A stretch of DNA of 64,000 nt from Luscinia megarhynchos (Eukaryota; Chordata; Aves; Passeriformes; Turdidae): the NCBI GenBank assembly GCA_034336665.1, contig CM067589.1, positions 454,765 to 518,764 on the forward strand, in the 5' to 3' direction. The notes beneath the pieces were generated by a model. The model was not told where the DNA came from and ran no database searches. It saw nothing but the letters and a program-made list of their open reading frames with translations. The translations under genes and the position numbers were made by a program. Positions 12,301 through 24,300 of this stretch are shown piece by piece (position 1 is the first letter of the stretch; each line of letters begins with the position of its first letter).

Positions 12301-15300
12301 TTCCTGAAACCGAGCCTGGGGATCCTTCCCAAATCCGAGCCTGGGGATCCTTCCCAAATCCAAGCTCAGGGATCCAGTCCTAGGGATCCTTCCCAAATCC
12401 CAGCTCAGGGATTTCTCCCCTCACTGAGCTCGGGAATCCCTCCCCTCTGTAACCCCAGGGATCGCTCCCCGTGCCCAGCTCAGGGCTAGTCCCTTCTCAG
12501 GACCCGTTTCCCATCTTGGGGGGTCTCTCCCAGCCTGACCCCCTACTCCTCCTCGTCCTCTTCCTCCTCCTCCTCGTCCTCCCCTGCAGCTGCAGAACCA
12601 GGAGGCGGTGAAGACGCTGCTGCGGCGGACGGAGACGGAGATCAGCGTGCGGGTGACGGACACGATGCGCAAGCACGAGGATCCTCTGCAGCGCCAGCGC
12701 AGCTTGGTGGAGGAGGAGCGGCTCCGCTACCTCAACGAGGAGGAGCTCATCACCCAGCAGCTCAGGTGAGCAGGGCACAGCCCTGCTGGTCTGGCTGGGG
12801 CACAGGAACAACAGGCAGGGCACAGGAACAACAGGCAGGGCACAGGAACAGCGGGCAGGGCATAGAAACTCCGGGCAGGGCACAGAAATAACAGGCAGGG
12901 CACCTGAATAATGGGCAGGGCACAGGAACAGCGGGCAGGGCACAGGAACAGCGGGCAGGGCATAGAAATTCCGGGCAGGGCACAGGAACAAGGGGCAGGG
13001 CACAGGAACAACGGGCAGGGCACAGGAACAGCGGGCAGGGCATAGAAATTCCGGGCAGGGCACAGGAACAAGGGGCAGGGCACAAGAACAAGGGGCAGGG
13101 CACAGGAACAACGGGCAGGGCACAGGAACAGCGGGCAGGGCATAGAAACAATGGGCAGGGAATAGAAACTCCAGGCAGGACACAGGAACAACGGGCAGGG
13201 CACAGAAACAACGGGCAGGGCATAGAAATTCCCAGCAGGGCATAGAAACTCCCGGCAGGGAACAGGAACAACGGGCAGGGCATAGAAACAATGGGCAGGG
13301 CACAGAAAATACGGGCAGGGCACAGAAAACATGGGCAGGGCACAGAAATGCCAGGCAGGGGCACTTCCTACCCCTAAAGGGCACAGAAACAATGGGCAGG
13401 GCACAGGAACAACAGGCAGGGCACAGGAACAACGGGACTTCCTCAAACAGTGACCAAAAAGTGACCATGTCCCTAAATGAAGAGGGTCCCCAACAGTGAC
13501 CACGACCCTAAATGAGGAGGGGTCCCCCAGCAGTCCCCATGCACCATGTCCCCAAATGAGGAGGGGTCCCCAAACAGTGGCCATGTCCCCAAATGAGGAG
13601 GGGTCCCCAAACAGCCCCATGCAGTGACCATGTCCCTAAATGAGGGAGGGTCCTCAAACAGTGACCATGTCCCCATATGAGGAGAATCCCCAAACAATTA
13701 CCATGTCCCTAAATGAGGAGGGGTCCCCAAAAGTGACTGTGCAGTGATCACATCCCTAAATGAGGGGAATTCCTCAAACAGTGACCGTGCAGTGACCATG
13801 TCCCCTAATGAGGGGTGGTCCCCAAACAGTGGCCATGTCCCTAGATGAGGAGGGGACCCCAAACAGTCCCCAAACAGTGACTGTGTCCCTAAATGAGGGA
13901 GGGTCCTCAAACAGTGACCATCCCCCTAAATGAGGGGGAGTCCCCCAATAGTGCCCATGTCCCTAAATGAGGGAGGGTCCCCAATAGTGCCCATGTCCCT
14001 AAATGAGGGTCCCCAAATAGTGCCCATGTCCCTAAATGTGGGGGAGTCCCCAAATAGTGCCCATGTCCCTAAATGAGGGAGGGTCCCCAAGAGTGCCCAT
14101 GTCCCTAAATGAGGGAGGGTCCCCAATAGTGCCCATGTCCCTAAATGTGGGGGGAGTCCCCAAATAGTGCCCATGTCCCTAAATGAGGGAGGGTCCCCAA
14201 TAGTACCCATGTCCCTAAATGAGGGAGAGTCCCCAATAGTACCCATGTCCCCAAATGTGGGGGTCCCCCAAATAGTGCCCATGTCCCTAAATGAGGGGGA
14301 GTCCCCAATAGTACCCATGTCCCCAAATGTGGGGGGTCCCCAAATAGTGCCCATGTCCCTAAATGAGGGGGAGTCCCCAAATAGTGCCCATGTCCCTAAA
14401 TGAGGGAAGGTCCCCAAATAGTGCCCATGTCCCTAAATGAGGGAGGGTCCCCAATAGTGCCCATGTCCCTAAATGAGGGAGGGTCCCCAAATAGTGCCCA
14501 TGTCCCTAAATGAGGGAGGGTCCCCAATAGTACCCATGTCCCTAAATGAGGGGGTCCCCACCCAATGATCACAACCCTAAATGAAGGGAGGTCTCCAAAC
14601 AGTGACCTTGTCCCCAAATGAGGGGGTCCCCAAACCGTGACCATGCACTGACCACACCCCTGAGTGAGGAGGGGTCCCAGCCTGGTGTTCCCCCCTCCAG
14701 CTGAGCACCTGCCACCCTCAGGGTTCCCCACTCTCCTGATCCCCCCAGTGACCCCAAATGACCCCCCCAAATGACCCCCTGCCCCCACAGCGACCTGGAG
14801 AAGTCGGTGGAGAAGATCCAGAAGGATCTGGCTCACGGGCAGCGGCTGATCCCGGTGCAGGAGCTGGAGGAAAAGGCCGTGGTGCTCAAGCAGCTGGGGG
14901 AGACCCTGACGGACCTGAAAGGTGAGGAGGGGGCTGGGGTGGGGGGAAACGGAGCTTTGGGGGGGTCCCCTGCTCCACCCATGCCTGGGGGGCTCTGGGA
15001 TTTCATGGATTTGGGTATGGGCACCTGGGATTCTCCGGGATTTCCTGGATTTGTGTTTGTACCCGGGATTCTCCAGGTTTTGCTTGTCCCTGGATTTAGA
15101 TATTGGTACCTGGGAAGTTCCAGGAATTCTTGGATTTGGATATTGGCACCCAGGATGCTCCAGGAATTCCTGGATTTGTGTTTGCACCTGGAATTCTCCA
15201 GGATTTCCTGAATTTCTGTTTGTACCCGGGATTCTCCAGGTTTTGCTTGTCCCTGGATTTAGATATTGGTACCTGGGAAGTTCCAGGAATTCTTGGATTT

Positions 15301-18300
15301 GAATATTGGCACCCGGGATGCTCCAGGAATTCCTGGATTTGTGTTTGCACCTGGAATTCTCCAGGATTTCCTGAATTTCTGTTTGTACCCGGGATTCTCC
15401 AGATTGTCCTGGGTCTGTGTTTGGATCTGGGATTCTCCAGAATTTCCTTGTCCCTGGATTTGGGTGTTTACACCTGGGATGTTCCAGGATTTCCCTGCCC
15501 CTGGATTTGTGTTTGCACCTGGAATTCTCCAGGTTTTCCATGGCCCCTGGAGGAGGAGGGATCCCCAGCCAGGGCACCAGGAGGGGCACAGAGGTGACAC
15601 CGGTGTCCCCTGGCACTGAGAGTCACAGAGGTGACACCAGTGTCCCCTGGTGCCAAGAGTGACACAGAGGTGACACAGAGGTGACACAGAGGTGACACCG
15701 GTGTCCCCTAGCAGTGCCAGCCAGGCACTGGGACAGTCGCAGATGTGGCACAGAGGTGACACTGGTGTCCCCTGGCAGTGCCACATGGGCACTGGGACAG
15801 TTGCAGAGGTGACATAGAGGTGACACCAGTGTCCCCTAGCACTGAGAGTGGCACAGAGGTGGTACAGAGGTGACACCAGTGTCCCCTGCCACTAGGAGTG
15901 GCACAGAGGTGACACCGCTGTCCCCTGGCAGTGCCAGCCAGGCACTGGGACAGTCACAGAGGTGGCACAGTGGTGACACCAGTGTCCCCTGGCACTGGGA
16001 CAGTCACAGAGGTGACACTGGTGTCGCCCGGCAGTGCCACCTGGGCACTGGGACAGTCACAGAGGTGACACAGTGGTGACACCGGTGCCCCCTGGCAGTG
16101 CCAGCCGGGCACTGGGACTGTCACAGAGGTGACATAGAGGTGACACCAGTGTCCCCTGCCACTAGGAGTGGCACAGAGGTGACACTGCTGTCCCCTGGCA
16201 GTGCCAGCCAGGCACTGGGACAGTCACAGAGGTGGCACAGCGGTGACACAGAGGTGACACCAGTGTCCCCTGGCAGTGCCACCTGGGCACTGGGACAGTC
16301 GCAGAGGTGACACAGCGGTGACACCGGTGTCCCCTGGCACTGGGACAGTCACAGAGGTGACACAGCGGTGACACTGGTGCCCCCTGGCACTGGGACAGTC
16401 ACAGAGGTGACACTGGTGTCGCCCGGCAGTGCCAGCCTGGGCACTGGGACTGTCACAGAGGTGACACAGCGGTGACACCGGTGTCCCCCGGCAGCTCAGT
16501 TCCCCAGCCTGCAGAGCAAGATGCGCGTGGTGCTGCGGGTGGAGGTCGAGGCCGTGAAGTTCCTCAAGGAGGAGCCGAACCGCCTGGACGGGCTCCTCAA
16601 GCGCTGCAAGAGCGTCACCGACACCCTGGCGCAGATCCGCAGGTGAGCCCCACATGGTTCGGGGGACAGGTGTCTGCCAAGGAAGGCAGGATCCTCTATT
16701 TGAAATGGAGAATTAATTATTATTTATTTGTTTATTTGTTTAGTTTGTTTGTTTAATATTATTTATTTAATATTATTATTTAATTAATATTATTTGTTTA
16801 TGTATTAATTATTATTACTTTATTAATTATTTATTTAATATTATTTATTTTTATTGTTATTTAATTAATATTATTTGTTTGTGTGTTAATTATTATTAAT
16901 TTATTAATTATTTATTTAATATTATTTCTTTATTTATTTATATTTTTTAATTATGATTTTTGAAATTAAGGGGGTCTCAGACAAAGGTAAGGGAATTAGG
17001 AATAACAGTTCTTTACCAGGAAAATTAAAATAGAAATGCAGTAGTGCAGTATTACAAAGAAAAATCCCTGGTTCTTAACACCTGGCCCATTAACAGGAGA
17101 TATCTCCTGGAGGGAGGATGGGCTGTGGGAAAAGATAAAGATGATTGCCCCAGCTGGTTTTGAGATGGCCCATTAGCAGGTAATATGTGCCAGGAGATAA
17201 GGGCCACTGCCCCACCCGGTTTAACAGATGGTGACAGAACACACACTGCTGGTGACATCTTGTATTGCAATCCAACACAAATAGAAATGCAGTATTGCAA
17301 AGAACAATCCCAAAACACTGCCAGAGTCACAATCCAAGCTGACACACGTCAGTCAGTCAGGGTGCTGGTACCAATCTCTTTAAATGGTGGCTTGTCCTGG
17401 TTTGAAGGACAGGTATCTGCCAAGAAAGGCAGAACCCTCTATTTGAAGTGGAGAATATAACCCCTTCCTCCAAATTATCATAATTTTGAAATTAAGGGAC
17501 TCTCAGGCAAAGATATGGGAATTAGGAGTAACAGTTGTTTACTAGGAAAATTAAAATAGAAATACAGTATTGAAAAGAACAATCCCAAAACACTGACAGA
17601 GTCAGAATCCAAGCTGACACACGTCAGTCAGTCAGGGTGCTGGTACCAATCCCTTTAAATGGTGGCTTGTCCTGGTTTGAAGGACAGGTATCTGCCAAGA
17701 AAGGCAGAACCCTCTATTTGAAGTGGAGAATATAACCCCTTCCTCCAAATTATCATAATTTTGAAATTAAGGGACTCTCAGGCAAAGATATGGGAATTAG
17801 GAGTAACAGTTGTTTACTAGGAAAATTAAAATAGAAATACAGTATTGAAAAGAACAATCCCAAAACACTGACAGAGTCAGAATCCAAGCTGACTCCAAAA
17901 AGACTCTTGTAGCTCCCTCCAGGTGTGGGGGGAAGCCTTTTTTTAATAAAACATCAATTTTCCTGCTAAAGGTCCCCAAAACCACCCTTGTGGTTCACTC
18001 CAGGTGTGGGTGGGAACTCCTTTTTTTCATAAAAGCCTCGTTTTTCTGCTAAAGGACCCCAAAAATACAGCCAGTCCTTTCCAGGTGTGGAGGGGAAGGG
18101 TTTGGGGTGATCTGATTTCCTGCACTGCCCCAAAATCCAGGAGGGAAAGGGTTTGGAGTGATCCCATTTCCCACACTTCCCAAAAATCCAGGAGGATCTG
18201 GTGAAAAGGGAAGGGTTTGGGAAGACCCCCTTTCCATCACTGCTCCAAAATCCAGGAAGGGGAAGGGTTTGGGGGAATCCCACTTCCTGCACTTCCCAAA

Positions 18301-21300
18301 ATCCAGGAGGGGAAGGGTTTGGAGTGATCCCATTTCCCACACTTCCCAAAAATCCAGGAGGATCTGATGGAAGGGGAAAGATTCAGAACGATCCATTTTT
18401 CCATCACCAAGCCCAACCCTTTCCCAGACCTCAGACCGCCTCACCCTACAGGAATTTAGGATTTTTGTGACCCCTCCCGGTTCCCCACCACCCCTCAGCC
18501 CCTCCCCTCTCTCCCAGGCAAGTGGACGAGGGCGTGTGGAGCTCGCCCAGCAGCCTGAGCCAGTCGCCCAAGAAGGTGGCGCCAGAGACGGATTTCAGCA
18601 AAGGACTGGAACTGGAGATGCCCACCAGCCCCCCCGTGAGCCTGCACCACCTGACGGGCACCCCCGAACCCCTGGGGTTCGGGCACAGCCCCCCCCAGCC
18701 CCAAAGCCACCCTGGCAAGAGCAATAATCCCGCACGAGCCCCCGAGATGGTGCCAGCCAAGACCCAGACGGCGCCCGAGACCCCCAGCAAGAAAAGCGCG
18801 GATAAAGCGGTGTCCGTGGAGGTGAGGGGGGTGCTGGGGTTTTTGGGGGGCTCCTCTGGAGGGACTGGGGAGGTGGGAATGGGGGTGGGAGCAGCACTCG
18901 CCCTGCTAGTGCTGGGTGGAAAGTGGGGAGGGTGGGGGGCACGGTGGAATTTGGGGATGGGGTGAAAATGTTCCTTCTGAATGTTTGGGGAGTGCCTCGA
19001 TTGTGTGGGGGTGATGAAATTTGGGGTTGGGGGTAAAATGTCCCCCAAATACTCCCAGAATATCTGGGGAGTGCCTCGAATGTGTGGGGGGTGTCCCGGG
19101 GCTGTTTAGGGGTGTCCTGGGTCTCTTTGGGGGGTGTCCCAGCGCTCTGGGGGTGTCCCGGGGCTCTTTGGGGGTGTCCCAGCTCTGGGGGTGTCCAGGG
19201 TCTCTCTTTGGGGGTGTCCCGGCACTCTAGAAGTGTCCTGGCGCTGTTTAGGGATGTCCCAGCACTCTGGGGGGTGTCCCGGGCTCTGTTTAGGGGTGTC
19301 CTGGGTCTCTTTGGGGGTGTCCCAGCACTCTGGGGGTGTCCCGGGCTCTGTTTTGGGGTGTCCCGGCCTCTTTGGGGGTGTCCCAGGCACTCTGAGGGTG
19401 TCCTGGGGGCTGTTTAGGGAGTATCCCGGTGGCTGTTTTGGGGGGTGTCCCGGGCTCTGTTTTGGGGTGTCCCAGGTCTCTTTGGGGGTGTCCCGAGCTC
19501 TGGGGGGTGTCCCGGGGGCTGTTTGGGGATGTCCTGGGTGCTGTTTAGGGGTGTCCCGGGCGCTCTGGGGGTGTCCCAAGCTCTGTTTTGGGGTATCCCG
19601 GACCCTGTTTTGGGGTGTCCTGGACCCTGTTTTGGGGTGTCCCGGCACTCTGGAGGTGTCCCGGACTCTATTTTGGAGTGTCCCGGTGGCTGTTTTGGGG
19701 GTGTCCCGGTGCTGTTTAGGGGTGTCCCGCCCTGGGGGTGTCCCTGCTCTGGGGGTGTCCCGGGCTCTGTTTTGGGGGTGTCCCGGGCTCTGTTTTGGGG
19801 TGTCCCAGCGCTCTGGGGGTGTCTCTGGTCTCTTTGGGGGTGTCCCGGGGCTGTTTTGGGAGTATCCCGGGCTCTGTTTTGGGGTGTCCCGGGGGCTGTT
19901 TGGGGTGTCCTGGGTGCTGTTTAGGGGTGTCCCGGGCTCTGGGGGTGTCCCGGCTCTGTTTTGGGGTGTCCTGGGTCTCTTTGGGGGTGTCCCCAGCGCC
20001 TGGGGGTGTCTCTGGGGCTGCTTTTGGGAGTATCCTGGTGGCTGTTTTGGGGGTGTCCCGGGGCTGTTTGGGGGTGTCCTGGGTGCTGTTTAGGGGTGTC
20101 CCGGTGCTCTGGGGGTGTCCCGGGCCCTGTTTTGGGGGTGTCCCGGGCTCTGTTTTGGGGGTGTCCCGGGCTCTGTTTTGGGGGTGTCTCGGTGGCTGTT
20201 TTGGGGGTGTCCCGGGCTCTATTTTGGAGTGTCCCGGGCTTTGTTTTAGGGGTGTCCCGGTGCTCTGGGGGTGTCCCGGGGCTCTGTTTAGGGGTGTCCC
20301 AGCGCTCTGGGGGTGTCCCGGGGGCTGTTTGGGGGTGTCCCGGGCTCTGTTTAGGGGTGTCCCAGCGCTCTGGGGGTGTCCCGGGCTCTGTTTCGGGGTG
20401 TCCCGGGCTCTGTTTCGGGGTGCCCCGGCTCTGGGGATCACACCCCGCTCCCGCAGGCCGCCGAGCGGGACTGGGAGGAGAAGCGGGCGGCGCTCACCCA
20501 GTACAGCGCCAAGGACATCAACCGGCTGCTGGAGGAGACGCAGGCCGAGCTGATGAAAGCCATCCCCGACCTGGAATTCGCCGCCAAGCACAAACCAGCC
20601 CCCAGCGCCGCCTCCACGCCCGAGCACAAACCCTCCAAGGCACAGCACGCCCCCAAATCGGGGGGCAAAGGGGACCCCAATGGGCGCCGGGGCTCAGGTA
20701 CGGCCCGGGGGAGGGCGGGGGGCGGCGGTTCCTGCCCCTCCCGGGGACACGGGACAGGGCGGTGGCACCGCCAGGGACAGGGGCTGCACACCTGGGTGGT
20801 TTAACCTGGGTGGTTTAACCTGGATGGTTTAATATGGATGGTTTAACCTGAATAGTTTAATCTGGGTGGTTTTAACCTGGGTGGTTTAACCTGGATGGTT
20901 TAACCTGGGTGGTTTTCCCCCACCGGGAGCGGTGCCAGGGTCGGTGCCAGGGTCGGTACCGGGAGCAGTGCCAGGGTCGGTACCAGGGTCGGTACCGGGA
21001 GTGGTGCCAGGATCGGTGCCAGGGTCGGTACCGGGAGCGGTACCAGGGTCGGTGCCAGGGCCGGTGCCAGGGTCGGTACCGGAGCAGTGCCAGGGTCGGT
21101 GCCAGGGTCGGTACCAGGGCGTGCCAGGGCGGTGCCAGGGTCGGCACCGGGAGCAGTGCCAGGGTCGGTGCCAGGATCGGTACCGGGAGCGTGCCAGGGT
21201 TGGTGCCAGAGTCGGTACTGGGAGCGGTGCCAGGGTCGGTACCGGGAGCGTGCCAGGGTCGGTGCCAGGGTCGGTACCGAGCGTGCCAAGGCGGTGCCAG

Positions 21301-24300
21301 GGTCGGTGCCAGGGTCGGTACCAGGGTCGGTACCGGGAGCAGTGCCAGGGTCGGTACCAGGGTCGGTACCGGGAGTGGTGCCAGGATCGGTGCCAGGGTC
21401 GGTACCGGGAGCGGTACCAGGGTCGGTGCCAGGGCCGGTGCCAGGGTCGGTACCGGGAGCAGTGCCAGGGTCGGTGCCAGGGTCGGTACCAGGGCGGTGC
21501 CAGGGCGGTGCCAGGGTCGGTACCGGGAGCAGTGCCAGGGTCGGTGCCAGGATCGGTACCGGGAGCGTGCCAGGGTTGGTGCCAGAGTCGGTACTGGGAG
21601 CGGTGCCAGGGTCGGTACCGGGAGCGGTGCCAGGGTCGGTGCCAGGGTCGGTACCGGGAGCGGTGCCAAGGCGGTGCCAGGGTCGGTGCCAGGGTCGGTA
21701 CCGGGAGCGGTGCCAAGGCGGTGCCAGGGTCGGTACCGGGAGCAGTGCCAGGGTCGGTGCCAGGGTCGGTGCCAGGGTCGGTACCGGGAGCGGTGCCAGG
21801 GCCGGTGCCCGTGCCCGGTGCCCTGACCGCCCCCTCTGCGCCCAGACGAGCTGGCCGTGCCCCGGTACCGGACAGAAAAACCCTCCAAGTCGCCGCCGCC
21901 GCCGCCGCCCCGCCGCAGCTTCCCCTCGGCACACGGGCTGACCACGGCCCGCAGCGGAGAGGTCATTGTCACCAGCAAGAAGGAGCCCGGCTTCATGAAG
22001 GTGGGGGAGGGGCGGGGTGGGGGTGGTCAGCGCGGCCTCGGTGTCCCCCTGTGTCCCCTGGTGTCCCCCGCTGTCCCCCGGTGTCCCCTGGTGTCCCTCG
22101 GTGCTTCCTGGTGTCCTCTGGTACCCCCCAGTGTCCCCTGTGTCCCCCCACTGCCTCTCGCTGCCTCCCCTGTGGCCCCCCGATGCCGCCTCCGGTGTCC
22201 CCCCCGCTGCTCCTCGCGTGGTGGCCCCCTGTGTCCCCCCTGTGCCACCCCCCCGGTGCCCCCCTGTGTCCCCCCCCCGGTGCTCGCTAGTGTCCCCCCG
22301 GGTGTACACCCCCTGCCCCCTGTGTCCTCCCCCTGTGCCACCCCCCTGTGTCCCCGCGCGGTGTTCCCCCCGATGCCGCCCCTCCCCGTGTCCCCTCTCC
22401 TGGTGTCCCCCTGCCCTCCCGGTGCCCCCTCCTTGCCCCCTGGTGCTCGCCAGTGTCCTCCCGCTGTTCCCCGCTGTCCCCCGGTGTCCCCGGCGCTCAC
22501 GGCCGCTGTGCCCGCAGAAGGCGGAGTCGGAGGAGCTGGAGCCGCAGAAGCCGCAGGTGAAGCTGCGGCGGGCGGTGTCCGAGGTGGCCCGGCCCGCGTC
22601 CACCCCGCCCGTCATCGCCTCGGCCGTCAAGGACGACGACGACGAGGATCGGATCATCGCGGAGCTGGAGGTGAGCGCGGGAGGGCGGGGCGGCGCCGAA
22701 GGTGACAGCACCTGGAGGTGACAGCACCTGGGGGTGACAGCACCCGAAAGGTGACAGCACCCCAAAGGTGACAGCACCCCAAAAGTGACAGCACCTGGAG
22801 GTGACAGCACCTGGAGGTGACAGCACCCCAAAGGTGACAACACCCTAAAGGTGACAGCACCTGGAGGTGACAGCACCTCAAAGGTGACAACACCCCAAAA
22901 GTGACAGCACCTGGAGGTGACAGCACCCCCGAGGTGACAGCACCCCAAAAGTGACAACACCCCAAAAGTGACAGCACCTGGAGGTGACAGCACCCCAAAG
23001 GTGACAGCACCCTAAAGGTGACAACACCCTAAAGGTGACAGCACCCCCGAGGTGACAGCACCCCCGAGGTGACAGCACCTGGAGGTGACAGCACTCCAAA
23101 AGTGACAGCACCTAGAGGTGACAGCACCCCAAAGGTGACAGCACCCCTGGAGGTGACAGCACCCCAGCCTGGAGGTGACACCATCCTGGACGTGACACCA
23201 CATTGGAGGTGACAGCACCCCAGAGGTGACAGCATCCCAATGGTGACAGCATCCCAATGGTGACAGCACCTCAAAGGTGACAGCACCCTAAAGGTGACAG
23301 CACCCCTGGAGGTGACAGCACAGCATCCTGGAGGTGATAGCACCCCCAAGGCAGCACCATCCCAGAGGTGACAGCACCCTAAAGGTGACAGCACCCCAAA
23401 GGTGACAGCACCTCAAAGGTGACAACACCCCAGAGGTGACACCACCCCACCCTTCCACTCCAGTGACAGCTCGGGGGGTTTGGGGTGTGACATCTGTGAC
23501 ATTCCCGGCACTGGCACCACGTGGGGGTTCCTGCTCCTCCCGGGGCCGTGGGGACAGAGCAGTGACACCGCCAGGGACAGGTGATGCACCCTGGGAGCTC
23601 CCTCTGGTTTTTATGGCTGAGCACAGCTCAGGTGCTCCACTGGGGAGGGAGGTGGTTTTAACTTGGGTTATTTTAACCTGGATGGTTTAACCTGGGTGGT
23701 TTAACCTGGATGGTTTTAACCTGGATCATTTTAACCTGGGTGGTTTAACCTGGATCATTTTAACCTGGACAGTTTAACCTGGGTGTTTTTAACCTGGATC
23801 ATTTTTAACCTGGATGGTTTAACCTGGATGGTTTAACCTGGATGGTTTAACCTGGATAATTTTAACCTGGGTGGTTTTTACCTGGATGGTTTAACCTGGG
23901 TGGATTAACCTGGGTGGTTTAACCTGGGTGGTTTAACCTGGGTGGTTTTTACCTGGGTGGTTTAACCTGGATGGTTTTAATCTGGACAGTTTAACCTGGG
24001 TGTTTTTAACTTGGATGGTTTTTACCTGGGTGGTTTGAACCTGGGTGGTTTAACCTGGGTGGTTTAACCTGGATGGTTTTAACCTGGGTGGTTTAACCTG
24101 GGTGGTTTTCCCCCAGGAGGGAGAACTGGGCACGGTGCAGGTGTGAGACAGGTGATGGTGCAGGTGGGACTGGTTATGGTGGAGGTGACACCAGTGATGG
24201 TGCAGGGGACAGGTGATGGTGCAGGTGTGGCACAGGTGATGGTGCTGCAGGCAGGAGAACTGGACCAGTGATGCTGCCAGACTGGACCAGTGACCCTGCT

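Noticed and set aside
20900..22993. 697-codon open frame on the - strand
   Set aside because: It is made of three arrays (17-bp, degenerate GTGTCCCC, 12-bp) read through SRCIN1 exons in antisense; no conserved domain, and peptide content simply follows the repeat units.
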